DNA of 64,000 nucleotides from Saccharibacillus alkalitolerans (GCF_011090185.1 NZ_JAAFGS010000004.1:248001-312000), one strand, 5' to 3'; positions 40,854-50,600 are shown, counted from the stretch's first letter. A program made the numbers and translations. The notes: a model not told the origin generated them from the letters alone.

Positions 40854-42545
40854 AAAAAGGGTACCGCTCCACGCCCAAATGTTGGCTCCGATCGCGAGTG
40901 CCAGCAGCACCCAGATGCCGAAAGCCGGCATAAACGCGACCGCCGCGTAATGCAGGGTCGCGAACACCCCAAGCAGCATCATGATGCCGATAGTCTTGAT
41001 TCCGCCGCTCTGGTCCGAGGACGACGGAAACGGCAGCGAAAAAGGCAGTTCGCGTTCGAGCATCCGAAGGGTGAGCGGAAGCAGCAGGACCGATACGGCC
41101 AGCATCACCAGCAAATCCGGCACGATGCGTACGCCGAACAGCAGCACGAAGACGATCGACTCCACCAGGAACAGAGGCAGAAAAAGGCGGGCGAACATCG
41201 CTTTGAGCGTCGCCCGGTAGACGGCGTCGATATTGCGGATCGGCGCGCTGGTATAAATCCAGCCGCCCTTGAAGCTGCCGGAGTATTTCATCATCAGCAC
41301 GAGCGTGGGGATCATGATCGCGCAGGCGTATACGTTCAGGTAAGCGACCCCTCCCGCGAAGTCGATCGATGCCAATCCGCCGCTTCCCGCCGCCGCGAAG
41401 CTGAACAGGAAGATAAAAGGCACGACAAGCGAGAATCCGAGCGACGGATACACTTTGAGCTTGAACTCCCGCTCGCCCGCCAGCATCGAAGCCGCAAACA
41501 CGTAGAAGGCACGTTCTTCGGCATTCCGGCAGAGCAGATTCGCCCACATGCGGTTCCACCGCTTGACCCGCGAACCGCGGCGCCGGGAAACGGTCCCGCT
41601 CAGCTTCTCCAGGCTGCGCTCGAAACCGGGCATCATCTTGTAGAAGACAAAAGCTCCGAGCAGCGGCACGACCAAGCCGAGCAGCGCCGGCACCTGGTAG
41701 ATCGGTTCTCCCCGGCCGTTAAGCAGCCATTCGAATCCGGCCGAATACCACAGCGGAGGCAGGGCCAGCTCCCACCACCCTGCCCGGAAGTCGCCCGTGA
41801 AGCGGGAAAAATCCAGTGCCCGAATCGCGATCTGATAGCCGACGAGCATGAAGATCGTCATGCCGATCTGTACGTAGTTGATCATGTCCTTCAGCGTTTC
41901 GCCGTCAAAAAGCTTTAGTACGAGCAGGTAGACGAAAGCCGTGAACACCGCGACCAGCAGCCCGCCCAGCATAAGCGAGAGAAGGAGGAGCAGACCGAAC
42001 CCCGCTCCGTAACGGAACACGCCGACCGCGACCGGGACGATGCCCAGCGCCAGCGCAAACTGCGTAAAGTAGATCAGAATATGAAGAGCTTTGGCCATGC
42101 CGAGCGTCCGGCCGTCCACCGGCTTCGTATGCAGGATGGGCTTGTCGCGCACATCGAGCATAACGGAGGAGAAATCCGACAGCATCGCCGTCATCATGAC
42201 GAACAGCAGCACCGACAGCACGATTCCCGCCTGCAGCATATAAGGGCCGCCGAGCAGCAGGAACATCGACGAAAGCGCACCGTACAGTCCGTAGAAAAAC
42301 AGCGTCCGTCCGATTCCCGAACCTTCGTCCGGCTGGTCCTTCGGCTTCAAGCCGCTGCCTTTGCCCAAACTCCATGAGCTCGATTTCGACTTGCTGCCGA
42401 ACAGGGCCGCCGCTCCCGTCGTCCGGCGCCCGTCGAGCGTCAGCTTCAGACCGAGAATCCGGCGCATGAGCGGATAATCCACGCCCATCCGCTCGAACAG
42501 AAACCGCGCGCGGTCCAGCGCGCGCAAAACGCGATAATCGTTCAT
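40842..42545 (-). CDS. ABC exporter permease
   Basis: A 567-residue membrane protein with about 11-12 TMs and two hydrophilic loops. The first ~75 residues are cytoplasmic (RALDRARFLFERMGVDYPLMRRIL, seen in parts). It has the look of YthQ-like permeases of Firmicutes, in which a single large permease works with one ATPase. The stretch MLSDFSSVMLDVRDKPILHTKPVDGRTLG (in parts) is the conserved coupling region after TM3. It starts 4 bases after the stop of the ATPase gene, with GAGCGCTGAGAC upstream. The substrate is not known; the family is often linked to peptide or toxin export. Confidence 0.83.
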   Translation of the reverse strand: MNDYRVLRALDRARFLFERMGVDYPLMRRILGLKLTLDGRRTTGAAALFGSKSKSSSWSLGKGSGLKPKDQPDEGSGIGRTLFFYGLYGALSSMFLLLGGPYMLQAGIVLSVLLFVMMTAMLSDFSSVMLDVRDKPILHTKPVDGRTLGMAKALHILIYFTQFALALGIVPVAVGVFRYGAGFGLLLLLSLMLGGLLVAVFTAFVYLLVLKLFDGETLKDMINYVQIGMTIFMLVGYQIAIRALDFSRFTGDFRAGWWELALPPLWYSAGFEWLLNGRGEPIYQVPALLGLVVPLLGAFVFYKMMPGFERSLEKLSGTVSRRRGSRVKRWNRMWANLLCRNAEERAFYVFAASMLAGEREFKLKVYPSLGFSLVVPFIFLFSFAAAGSGGLASIDFAGGVAYLNVYACAIMIPTLVLMMKYSGSFKGGWIYTSAPIRNIDAVYRATLKAMFARLFLPLFLVESIVFVLLFGVRIVPDLLVMLAVSVLLLPLTLRMLERELPFSLPFPSSSDQSGGIKTIGIMMLLGVFATLHYAAVAFMPAFGIWVLLALAIGANIWAWSGTLFKSD

Positions 42546-42549
42546 CGTC

Positions 42550-43362
42550 TCAGCGCTCCTTCACGACGTCGGCCAGCCGCTGCGCGATCTCCTGATGCTC
42601 GTGGAAGTCGGTCAGCTGGTTGAAGAGCTCTTCGAGCGACTTCTCGCCGCCTCTGGCTCGCAGCTCTTCGAAGCTGCCGTCGGCCGCTACCCGCCCGCCG
42701 CTCAGCAGCACGATCCGGCTGCTGATCTTCTCCACGACGTCCATGATATGCGACGAATAAAAGATCGTTTTGCCTTGCCCGGCCAGCAGATCGAGCAGCT
42801 CCTTGATGACCATGACGCTGTTCGCGTCGAGCCCGCTCAGCGGCTCGTCCAGGAAGATCAGGTCGGGATCGTGCAGCAGGCAGGAGGAGAGCAGCACCTT
42901 CTGCTTCATCCCTTTGGAATACGAGGCGATGCGCGAGTCGATCGCATGCCCGAGCCCGAACCCTTCCATCAGCAGTCTTGCCTTACGCTCGGCCAGATCC
43001 GGCGCCAGTCCGTACAGCTCGCCGGTAAAGGTCAAATATTCCCGCGCGGTCAAATTGTCGTACATTTCCGCCGTCTCCGGCACATAGCCGATGCGGCGCT
43101 TGTAATCCGGCCCCGCTTCGGCGATATCCTGCCCGAACAAGCGAACTTCGCCCGTATAACCGCGAACAAGCCCAAGCATGATCTTGATGGTCGTGCTCTT
43201 GCCCGCCCCGTTGGGACCTATGTACCCGATGACCTGTCCCTCGCGGGCTTCGAGATCGATTCCGTTCAGCACGTACCGGTCGTCGTACTTCATGCGCAAA
43301 TCCCGGATCGACAATACCGGTCCGCCGGCCGTGTCCGCCATTCTTGCTTGTGAAGCTTCCAT
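42550..43362 (-). CDS. ABC transporter ATP-binding protein partner of the large permease
   Basis: A 270-residue ATPase with Walker A YIGPNGAGKST, Q-loop YVPETAEMYDNLT, signature YSKGMKQKVLLSSCLL, Walker B LIFLDEPLSGLD and H-loop SSHIMD. The signature has YSKGMKQ, as in EcsA/YthP-type ATPases, in place of LSGGQ. The ATG at 43362 has GAGGAG 10 bases upstream; the open frame before it is noncoding. It forms a two-gene operon with the permease that follows after 4 bases. The 86 bases between this start and the preceding secreted-protein gene contain no obvious terminator, so read-through from that gene is possible. Confidence 0.9.
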   Translation of the reverse strand: MEASQARMADTAGGPVLSIRDLRMKYDDRYVLNGIDLEAREGQVIGYIGPNGAGKSTTIKIMLGLVRGYTGEVRLFGQDIAEAGPDYKRRIGYVPETAEMYDNLTAREYLTFTGELYGLAPDLAERKARLLMEGFGLGHAIDSRIASYSKGMKQKVLLSSCLLHDPDLIFLDEPLSGLDANSVMVIKELLDLLAGQGKTIFYSSHIMDVVEKISSRIVLLSGGRVAADGSFEELRARGGEKSLEELFNQLTDFHEHQEIAQRLADVVKER

Positions 43363-43448
43363 ATTTCTTCGTCTCCTCGTGTTCGCCGGACCTGCAGCCC
43401 GGATGCCGGGCGGCGGCCGCAAGCTATGTTCAGGAGGGACGCCGCGAA

Positions 43449-44294
43449 TCAGCGATACTCGTCGTAGGGAGCAAATACGGCCGTCCCAGCCTGCAGTACA
43501 CCGTTCTTATACGTATATTCGATCTTAAGGTCTCCAATAAATTCGGATGTGCCCAACTGCACGCCGGCGGTTGCGGTCAGCCTGCCGCCTTCCATTTCGT
43601 AGCGGAGCACGTTCCAGATCCCCGGCGCGCCGTCCCGGTTCTTCTTCTCCGTCAAAAGACGTTCTTCGGCGATGACGGTCTCTGTGCCGCCCGCTTCCAC
43701 CTTCACCGATCCGTCAGGCAGAACCGAAGATCGGAATTGCTTGAGCATGGCGACCCGCGCTTCCTCCAGCGGCACCTGTCTAAGGTCGGCATCATAGACG
43801 ACGGCTTCATTGATATAAACGCCCGTTCCGTATCCCTGCGTAAGCAGAACGACCAGATCGGGTTCGGACCCGCCCGTCAGATTCGCCGAAGCGAATTCCG
43901 GCGGGTAATTGCTGTCCGGACCGAGCGTTCTTCCCGGAAGATAAGCGCCGTTCTCGCCGCTGTTCAAGTGCAGATCGTCCCACATGCCGCCCGGATCTTC
44001 GGTGCCGGTAACGGAAAATTTGCCGTCTTCCGATTTGGCGATCAGGCCGCTTCGGGCATTTACATTAAGAACGCGAGTTTTGTCGTCGTAGCTGATCTTG
44101 TGGTCGAACAGCTCTCCGGCAAGGCTGAGCGGGATCATGACCTGCCCTTCGACGAAGTGGGGCGCCGCTTCGGTCACGACTTCGGTTCCGTCCCGATATA
44201 CTTTGATCGGGGCGGCGGCGGAAGCGGTCAAAGCCGCGGCGGCGATAGAAAGGCAGACCAGGACGGAGACGGCAAGGCGGCGTGTTTTTTTCAT
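43449..44294 (-). CDS. Secreted protein with copper amine oxidase N-terminal-type domain
   Basis: A 281-residue exported protein. The signal peptide covers about residues 1-28 (MKKTRRLAVSVLVCLSIAAA..., cut after ASA). The mature start (IKVYRDGTEVVTEAAPHFVEGQVMIPLSLAGELF, in parts) is the Cu-amine-oxidase-N (stalk) domain common in Paenibacillus surface proteins, where it is an adhesion/wall module and not an oxidase. The rest (about 75-280) is beta-rich with no catalytic motif I can name. ATG 44294 is preferred because the MKK signal start is canonical and GAGGA precedes it by 9 bases; ATG 44309 is in frame too. There is a 236-base upstream region without a clear promoter. Confidence 0.82.
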   Translation of the reverse strand: MKKTRRLAVSVLVCLSIAAAALTASAAAPIKVYRDGTEVVTEAAPHFVEGQVMIPLSLAGELFDHKISYDDKTRVLNVNARSGLIAKSEDGKFSVTGTEDPGGMWDDLHLNSGENGAYLPGRTLGPDSNYPPEFASANLTGGSEPDLVVLLTQGYGTGVYINEAVVYDADLRQVPLEEARVAMLKQFRSSVLPDGSVKVEAGGTETVIAEERLLTEKKNRDGAPGIWNVLRYEMEGGRLTATAGVQLGTSEFIGDLKIEYTYKNGVLQAGTAVFAPYDEYR

Positions 44295-44511
44295 GATTGA
44301 GGTCCTCATTTCGTTCCCGAAGGATATATGGAATTCAAGGCGCTTGTCTCGAAGCGCCGAATAGGTTGTAAGAACAGGAGACGATTCTAAACGGTTCGTC
44401 GGAGAGAGTCCCGGTTTGTGCAGGAAAAACCCTCCACCTTCTAGCTTAAGTCATCCCGGCGAATTTTCCAGAGAAAAAGTTGTAACCCTATATTACAGTT
44501 CCATGACAAAA

Positions 44512-44545
44512 GCCCCTTTCCTTCCGGAAAGGGGCCAAAAAACGC
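44512..44545 (-). terminator. Terminator of the MFS gene
   Basis: A perfect 10-bp stem GCCCCTTTCC / GGAAAGGGGC (44512-44521 / 44526-44535) with TTCC loop; TTTT follows on the minus strand. The region 44295-44511 has no gene. Confidence 0.7.
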
Positions 44546-45871
44546 TCATTTGCTTGATAAATTGCTTTTTTGGGGCCAAATGATCGAACCGAACGCAAGT
44601 CCGGCAGTCCCGAGCAGCAGCACGCCCAGGCCGGAAGCCCCAAACACCGCGCCGGGCCCGAACATTTGGACCAGCATGCCCCCCAGCGGAGGAGCGGCAA
44701 TCATGACGGCGCTCAGCAGCGTATTTTGAATGCCGAAGATGCGCCCCGTCATATCCGGCGGAGTTTCTTTTTGCAGCGCGTAATTGAAAGTAACCATAAA
44801 TGACCCGTTGCCGGCTCCGAGCAGCAGCCCGATCAAGACGATCGCGCCGCCCGAGGCGCCTGCCGGAAGCAGGCTGAGCAGCAGGATCGAAAGTCCGATC
44901 AGGATATATCCTCCGCCCAGCTTGAAGGCGTAGCCGCTGAGGCGGAGCGGCTCGAACCGCATGTTGAGAACCGCTACGGCCGCAGCCGATGCGCCGGAGG
45001 ACGCGAGCAGCCAGCCGATGGCCGTTTCGCTGTCCGGCGCGATCTCGCGGAACAGGCTGATAAATTGAAAGTCGATCATCTGAATCGTCAGCATTCCGCA
45101 GAGAGCGAACAGCAGCAGATTCAGCAGGATAGGCGTGCGCCGCGCGAACGACCAGCCTTCGCGGAACTCTTGGCTGAAGCGTCCTTTGGTTCCGGTCGCA
45201 TTCTCTTGCCGGCGGGCCGCGATGTCGTGTGCGCGCCGGGGCTGCGCCGCCCGGTCGGGAAGGGCAGCCCGCGGCACCGTCTTCAGAATGCCGTACGACA
45301 GCAGCCTTGCCGCGGAATTGACCAGAATGCACATCTGCGGCGACAGCAGCGCAAGGACGCCCGCGCCCGCCAACGGACCCGCCACCCGCGACAGCTGGCT
45401 GACCAGCCCGTTCAAGGAAGACGCGTCCAGCAGCTGCTCTTCCGCAACGACCCGGCGGGTCAGCGTCTGCTGGGCCGGAACGTTAAACACGCCGAGCGCG
45501 GCGCGCAGCGCGAGAAGCGGAAGCAGCCAGTGGATGTTCGGCGCCAGCAGAATGGCCGCCGTCGCCAGGGCCGTCAGCAGATCGCATATTCTCATCAGCT
45601 TGAGCGGATCGAATCGGTCCGCGGCCGCTCCCGCGGCGGACCCGAGCAGAATGCCGGGCAGCGCCATGCATACCGGCACCAGCGCGATTTCCAGAGGGCT
45701 GGCCTGCCAGCGGTAGCCGATCAGCACCTGGATCGCGATGACGTCGAACCAGTCTCCGAACACGGAGATCCCGTAAGCCGAAAACGTTCGGCCGAATACC
45801 GGATGACGCAGCAGCGAAGATTTCGCGCTTCCGCGCCTTCCCTCGTCTTTTTTCAAAATTCTGTCTTCCAT
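44546..45871 (-). CDS. MFS transporter (DHA3-type drug/efflux)
   Basis: A 441-residue major facilitator protein with 12 TMs. The N-terminal FSAYGISVFGDWFDVIAIQVLI and GAAADRFDPLKLMRICD, the motif-A loop between TM2 and TM3 (GxxaDRxdrrk form), place it with the macrolide/enterobactin-exporter branch (DHA3, MefA-like). A ~45-residue basic central loop (about 205-245) separates the halves. ATG 45871 with AAAGGGAGAG upstream is chosen over GTG 45877, which would sit on the ribosome site. It lies 115 bases after the PhoB-fold regulator gene on the same strand and may be controlled by it. Confidence 0.88.
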   Translation of the reverse strand: MEDRILKKDEGRRGSAKSSLLRHPVFGRTFSAYGISVFGDWFDVIAIQVLIGYRWQASPLEIALVPVCMALPGILLGSAAGAAADRFDPLKLMRICDLLTALATAAILLAPNIHWLLPLLALRAALGVFNVPAQQTLTRRVVAEEQLLDASSLNGLVSQLSRVAGPLAGAGVLALLSPQMCILVNSAARLLSYGILKTVPRAALPDRAAQPRRAHDIAARRQENATGTKGRFSQEFREGWSFARRTPILLNLLLFALCGMLTIQMIDFQFISLFREIAPDSETAIGWLLASSGASAAAVAVLNMRFEPLRLSGYAFKLGGGYILIGLSILLLSLLPAGASGGAIVLIGLLLGAGNGSFMVTFNYALQKETPPDMTGRIFGIQNTLLSAVMIAAPPLGGMLVQMFGPGAVFGASGLGVLLLGTAGLAFGSIIWPQKSNLSSK

Positions 45872-45986
45872 TTCCACTCTCCCTTTCCCGCCCCCTTACG
45901 GGGGACTCTTCCGTCCTGCACGGATTCAGGATAAACGGGAAATGTCAGAGGTTTATCAGGGCGGCCCGCTTCTTTCGTTCGGGACC

Positions 45987-47150
45987 TTACGTTTTCGTCC
46001 GCTCCAGCTCGTTCAGGTATTGTTCGATAGTGCTTTCGAGCCGCGGCCAATGCTCCGCCGGTCCGAAGTTCGCATATTCCGACGCCAGCCTGCAGCAGCA
46101 GCGGCGTTCGGCTTCGCTGCCCGGCATCCGCCGGCGCAGCACGCCGCAGGTCCGCAGCAGCGACAGCAGTCGATGCGGGACGAATCCCGACTGCTCGAAC
46201 GTCTCCAGCCCTTCGTCCAGCAGCGCCGATCCTTCGGCCTCTCGCCCCGTCAGTATCATTCTCGCGCCTTCAAGCATGCGGTATCCGGCCAGCTCCCGCA
46301 GATACGGCTCGGCTTTCAGCAGTTCGGCGACCTTCGCGGACTGCTCCGCGGCCGCCGAAGGATCGTCCGCCAGCAGACTGACGTACAGGGCGCTGATTTC
46401 GATCGGTACGACAAACCCTTCCAGCTCCTGCTCGGCCGCCGCGCGGCGTCCGCGTTCGATCGTCGCCGCCGCTTCTTCGATCCGCCCTTCGGCCGCGTAC
46501 AGGTCCGCAATATTGAGGATTTCCATTTCCCGATGCCCTTCGGCATGCAGCGCGTTCAACCGGAGCGCCCGCTCGCACAGCGAGGCTTTGGGCTGCGGCG
46601 TATCCGCAAACATGTCGAACAGCAGCAGCCAGTAAATGCGCTCGCTCATCGGCGCTTCTTCCTTATCCAAAAACCAGCCCAGGTCCCCTTTGATAAAGTG
46701 GATATACAGCCGGTAAAAAGCGTTCAGTTCGAAGCCGAGCTGCTGCCGCTGCTCCGCAAGCGACAGCATGGCCCGTCCTTGACCGATCCGGTGGTAGCGG
46801 GCAAACACGCCGTTCATCGCTTCCTGTACCGACGGATCCCGCAGCGAAGGCGCGGCGCCGCCCGCCTCCGGCCGCAGCGTCAGGCAGTAGCCGACGCCGC
46901 GGATCGTTTCGATCTTCGGGCCGCGGGCGGCTTTGAGCTTTTTGCGCAGCCTGTAGACGTGGTCGTCGACCGTCCGGTCGACCGGATACTCTCCGGGCCA
47001 TACCCGGTCGAGCAGCTGCTCGCGGCTGAATACGAGATTGGCGTGGGTATAGAGGAATCGCAGCAGCGCGTATTCTTTGGCGAGCAGTTCAAGCCGGATG
47101 CCTCCGCATTCCGCTTCGAACCTTGAGTCGTCGAATGTGATTGCCGACAT
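45987..47150 (-). CDS. PhoB-fold winged-helix regulator with TPR-like C-terminus
   Basis: A 387-residue regulator. Residues ~1-95 are an OmpR/PhoB-type DNA-binding domain (LLAKEYALLRFLYTHANLVFSREQLLDRVW in parts, ending IETIRGVGYCL) but no receiver domain precedes it. The rest (about 115-385) is almost entirely helical with a repeating pattern (ERALRLNALHAEG..., IADLYAAEGRIEEAAATIERG), resembling tetratricopeptide repeats as in AfsR/SARP or BTAD proteins. It probably senses a protein or peptide partner through the repeats. ATG 47150 lies 8 bases after GAGGAG; ATG 47156 would be only 2 bases away. The neighbouring MFS gene is the most likely target. Confidence 0.82.
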   Translation of the reverse strand: MSAITFDDSRFEAECGGIRLELLAKEYALLRFLYTHANLVFSREQLLDRVWPGEYPVDRTVDDHVYRLRKKLKAARGPKIETIRGVGYCLTLRPEAGGAAPSLRDPSVQEAMNGVFARYHRIGQGRAMLSLAEQRQQLGFELNAFYRLYIHFIKGDLGWFLDKEEAPMSERIYWLLLFDMFADTPQPKASLCERALRLNALHAEGHREMEILNIADLYAAEGRIEEAAATIERGRRAAAEQELEGFVVPIEISALYVSLLADDPSAAAEQSAKVAELLKAEPYLRELAGYRMLEGARMILTGREAEGSALLDEGLETFEQSGFVPHRLLSLLRTCGVLRRRMPGSEAERRCCCRLASEYANFGPAEHWPRLESTIEQYLNELERTKT

Positions 47151-47269
47151 CTTCATTTCTCCTCTCCGGCACGAGGCTTATTTCGCTATTATACCGCATG
47201 GACTCCCTGCACGCTGAAGCTCGCTGTATCCGCGCAGCACGGTTCCGCCGAAGCCCTTCCCCGTACGCC

Positions 47270-47308
47270 AAAAACGTCCGGAACGCCGAGGGGCGTCCGA
47301 ACGTTTTT
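47270..47308. terminator. Terminator between the sugar importer operon and the PhoB-fold regulator
   Basis: The arms 47270-47287 and 47292-47308 pair with one bulge; the outer arms are AAAAACGT and ACGTTTTT, so it acts in both directions. It probably ends the sugar ABC operon. Confidence 0.75.
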
Positions 47309-47388
47309 CGTGAACATGCCGATTTTCCGCCGCGATCCGGCTCCGAAGCAGGCGGCTCCCCGGGCGCGGCGCTTCGATCGAAGCTTCC

Positions 47389-48216
47389 CTATTTCACCGC
47401 GCCCTGCGTGACGCCGTTGATGATCCATTTCTGCGCGAACAGATAGACGATAATCATCGGCAGCATCGCGAGGAGGTACGAAGCGAAGGCCAGATTGAAC
47501 TCCGTGTTGAACTGTCCCTGGAAGACGTACTGCACCAGCGGCAGCGTATACTGCGACTGCTTGCTGATAATGACGAGCGGCAGCAGGAAGTCGTTATATG
47601 TGGACAGGCAGATCAGGATGCCCACCGTGGCGTTGATGGGAGCCATCAGCGGGAAAATGATCCGGACAAAGGTGCCGAACGTGCCCGTTCCGTCGACCGT
47701 CGCCGCTTCCTCCAGGTCGATTGGGATAGAACGGATATAACCGACGTAAATGAACACATTGAACGCCAGCCCGTATACCGTATGCAGGATAATCAGGCCG
47801 AGCAGGTTGGTCATGCCCAGCGACGCCGTCAGCTTGACGATCGGCAGCATGATGATCGGGAACGGAATGAACATGGCGCTGATGAAGTAGAAGTACAGCC
47901 CTTTGAAAAACTTGTGCTTGTTCATATTCCGCGCGATCGCGTAAGCGACCAGCGAGTTCGTCAAAATAGTCAGCACGACGGTCGAGACCGTGACGATGGC
48001 ACTGTTGCGCAGCGCCTGGAAGAAATTCGTCATTTCGATCGCCCGCGCGAAGTTCTCGAACCGCAGATTCGTCGGCAGGCCGAAGATGGAGTTCAGCATG
48101 TCGTTCTGGTTTTTCAGCGCGATGGTCACGGCCATATACAGCGGGAACAGAATAAAGACCGTGCCGAGCGCGATGAGAACCATCGCAAGCCAATTGGTGC
48201 GGGTGCGGTTTTTCAT
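47389..48216 (-). CDS. Carbohydrate ABC transporter permease (MalG-like)
   Basis: A 275-residue permease with six TMs. The EAA loop EEAATVDGTGTFGTFVRIIFPLM, seen in parts at about residues 182-204, is the docking site for a shared MsmX-type ATPase, which is not encoded here. The ATG overlaps the previous permease's stop by one base (TGATG), so translation is coupled. It is the last gene of a minus-strand CUT1 importer operon: binding protein, MalF-like, MalG-like. No ATPase is present, which is normal for Firmicute CUT1 systems that share one. The sugar is not identifiable; oligosaccharides are usual. Confidence 0.92.
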   Translation of the reverse strand: MKNRTRTNWLAMVLIALGTVFILFPLYMAVTIALKNQNDMLNSIFGLPTNLRFENFARAIEMTNFFQALRNSAIVTVSTVVLTILTNSLVAYAIARNMNKHKFFKGLYFYFISAMFIPFPIIMLPIVKLTASLGMTNLLGLIILHTVYGLAFNVFIYVGYIRSIPIDLEEAATVDGTGTFGTFVRIIFPLMAPINATVGILICLSTYNDFLLPLVIISKQSQYTLPLVQYVFQGQFNTEFNLAFASYLLAMLPMIIVYLFAQKWIINGVTQGAVK

Positions 48217-49082
48217 CACATATCCGTCTCCCTTCTCTGCAAGTATCGGATCTGCACGATCGAGATGACCGCGATGACGATGAAGTAGATGACCGAGTTC
48301 GCCGACTGGTACGCGAATTCTCCGCCTTCGAAACCGCCCGTATAGATCAGATGCGAGATCGACTGCGTGGCGCGTCCCGGGCCGCCGTTGGTCAGCGCGA
48401 CGATCAGGTCGAAGACCATCAGCGCGTTCTTCATCGCCAGCACCATGTTGATCGTGAAAAAGGGAGCGATAAGCGGGAACGTGATCTTCCAAAATTCCTG
48501 CCATTTATTCGCGCCGTCGAGACCCGATGCTTCGTACAGCTGCGTCGGAATGGTCTGCAGGCCGGACAGGTAGAGGATCGTATTCAGCGCAATGCCCTGC
48601 CAGATCGCGACGAAGGCTACGCCGAGCCAGGCCAGCCCCTGGCTGCCGAGCAGGTTGGTGGACAGCGATTCGATGCCCAGGTTCTGGCCCCAGACGGTAA
48701 ACACGTTGGAGAACAGATAGTTGAATATGTAGCCGACGATCAGAACGCTCAGGATGTTCGGCAGAAAGTACACGCCGCGGAAAAAATTCCGGGCTTTGAT
48801 GCTGGCGTTCAGTCCCATCGCGATCAGCAGGCTGAGCACGTTGATGACGATCGTGACGACGATCGCGAACTTGAACGTGAACCAGTACGCGTTGCCGACG
48901 TTGTCGTCCTGGAACAGATAATAATAGTTTTTGAAGCCGACAAGATCGTACGTTTTGGCGAATCCGTTCCAGTTGGTGAAGGAGTAAAATACTCCCTGCA
49001 GCGCCGGAAACGTATGGAAAACGAAAAACAGCAGCAAAGCCGGCACGGTCATCCAATAAAAGGCCGCTTTTCTTTTTGCCAT
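48216..49082 (-). CDS. Carbohydrate ABC transporter permease (MalF-like)
   Basis: A 288-residue permease with six TMs, no large periplasmic loop. The EAA loop YEASGLDGANKWQEFWKITFPL (seen in parts) is at about 185-206. GGPGRATQSISHLIY near 238-252 is typical of MalF/UgpA-like subunits. The start has AAGGAGG before ATG. It forms the membrane pore with the MalG-like protein. A 279-base gap with a hairpin separates it from the binding-protein gene, a common device to produce more binding protein than permease. Confidence 0.92.
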   Translation of the reverse strand: MAKRKAAFYWMTVPALLLFFVFHTFPALQGVFYSFTNWNGFAKTYDLVGFKNYYYLFQDDNVGNAYWFTFKFAIVVTIVINVLSLLIAMGLNASIKARNFFRGVYFLPNILSVLIVGYIFNYLFSNVFTVWGQNLGIESLSTNLLGSQGLAWLGVAFVAIWQGIALNTILYLSGLQTIPTQLYEASGLDGANKWQEFWKITFPLIAPFFTINMVLAMKNALMVFDLIVALTNGGPGRATQSISHLIYTGGFEGGEFAYQSANSVIYFIVIAVISIVQIRYLQRRETDM

Positions 49083-49192
49083 GTGGTCCTCCTTCTGAAC
49101 TCGGCGCGCTCGCCGGCATGGAGCCGGAGCGTCGGGGGCGCTGTTCGGGAGAGGCGCTCGCGTGCCGAGTTGCGTTTTTTAGGTTAAAGGCA

Positions 49193-49215
49193 GGCGGCCT
49201 TGTATCGAGGCCGCC
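49193..49215 (-). other. Hairpin between the binding-protein and permease genes
   Basis: GGCGGCCT (49193-49200) pairs with AGGCCGCC (49208-49215), 7-base loop, without a T-run. It may stabilise the upstream message or cause partial termination. The rest of 49083-49361 holds no gene. Confidence 0.45.
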
Positions 49216-49361
49216 GAACTGCGATGCGCTTCGCCGGACCGGATCGCCTGTCGGGACGATCGGGGCGGCTGCGCTGCGGAGGGGAGTGTCGGCGGCTTGC
49301 GCCCGGACTTTCCCCTCGTCAAAGCGAAAAGGCTATGGGAAACACTGATTCTGCGGCTGCT

Positions 49362-50600
49362 TTAAGATCTGCGATTCGCGACTTTGTCCCATTCGCTGTC
49401 GAGACGCTTCAGGAAAGCGTCGACGTCGCCGCGCTGCAGAAATTCCTGCACCAGCGAGTTGAGCTGGACGGCGGCGGGGATGTAATGGTCGGCGAAGTCG
49501 ACCAGGCGGCCGGATTCGAAGTAGGGTTGAAGCTCGGTCAGGGCCGGGTCGTCCTGGTCGATGCCTTCGACGGCGGAAAACGCGGTCTGTTCCTCGATGT
49601 ACTGGGAGATGTTTTCCTCCTCCAGCAGGAATCCGATGAACTTAAGCGCCTCCTCGCGGTGCGGCGTGCTCTCGGAGACGGCCAGCAGCGTATCGACGCC
49701 GGATACCAGATTGTTGGACTCCGCGTCGTCGCCGGTCGGCGTGGCGAAAAATCCGAGGTTGATATCGGCGTTCGCTTTGCGGATCTCCGGAATGGCCCAT
49801 GTGCCTTGAATGTACATGGCGGCTTCGCCGTTGGCGAAAGCGCGGTTGCCGTCGGCGTAAGTGCGGCCGAAATTGTCGTTGGTTCCGTAAGGAAGGACGG
49901 CCAGCGTCTTTTCCGCCACTTCGCGCATCACGTCGTCCTGGAAGGAGACCTGATCGTCGCGGCGCTGCAGGAGGAAGTCGATGCCCGCGATATTCGGCGC
50001 CAGCGCGTTGAACAGCAGGTTGGACGTCCAGTCGTCTTTGTAAGTCAGATAGAACGGCGTAATGCCCGCGTCCTGAATTTTCTTCGCGGTATCCATCAGC
50101 TCATCCCATGTCTTGGGCACTTCGAGATTCAGCTTGTCGAAGATGTCCCGGTTGTACATGATGCCGTCGGCATTGGCCGCGTAAGGAATGCCGTTGATGG
50201 CTTCCTGCCCCGTCAGGTCCGTCAGCATCTGCATGTAGCGCGGATTAATTCCGTCCAGCACCGGCTCTCCGGTCAGATCGGCGAATATGCCGCTCTTGCC
50301 CAGCACGGAATACGTGTCCGTCGCGCCCATCCCGATGACGTCGGGCACGTCTTCCTTGACGACCCTCGTCATCAGCACCGTCTCCGCATCCGGCGGATTG
50401 GTCTGCGTCACGACGATGTTCGGATTCTCTTCGTTGAACTTGGCGACCAGGCGGTCGAACGAAGCTTTAGCTTCCGGCTTGTTCTGGAAAAACTCGATAT
50501 GTACTTTCCCGTCAGCCGATTGGCCGCTTCCGCAGGCCGTCAGCGTCAGCAGCACGCCCAGCAGGCACGCGGCCCCCAGCAGTCTGCTCCATTTTGCCAT
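49362..50600 (-). CDS. Extracellular sugar-binding lipoprotein
   Basis: A 412-residue solute-binding protein of the CUT1 ABC importer. The signal peptide ends in the lipobox LTAC, with the lipidated Cys23 anchoring it to the outer face of the membrane. The mature region has the features of family 1 binding proteins: FNEENPNIVV near 60, DVPDVIGMG near 90, GIPYAANADGIMYNRDIFDKL (in parts), FANGEAAMYIQGTW. ATG 50600 follows GGGGAGG by 8 bases, while the longer frame has no such site. It is the first gene of the operon. The ligand is probably an oligosaccharide; no catalytic or sequence feature identifies it. Confidence 0.92.
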   Translation of the reverse strand: MAKWSRLLGAACLLGVLLTLTACGSGQSADGKVHIEFFQNKPEAKASFDRLVAKFNEENPNIVVTQTNPPDAETVLMTRVVKEDVPDVIGMGATDTYSVLGKSGIFADLTGEPVLDGINPRYMQMLTDLTGQEAINGIPYAANADGIMYNRDIFDKLNLEVPKTWDELMDTAKKIQDAGITPFYLTYKDDWTSNLLFNALAPNIAGIDFLLQRRDDQVSFQDDVMREVAEKTLAVLPYGTNDNFGRTYADGNRAFANGEAAMYIQGTWAIPEIRKANADINLGFFATPTGDDAESNNLVSGVDTLLAVSESTPHREEALKFIGFLLEEENISQYIEEQTAFSAVEGIDQDDPALTELQPYFESGRLVDFADHYIPAAVQLNSLVQEFLQRGDVDAFLKRLDSEWDKVANRRS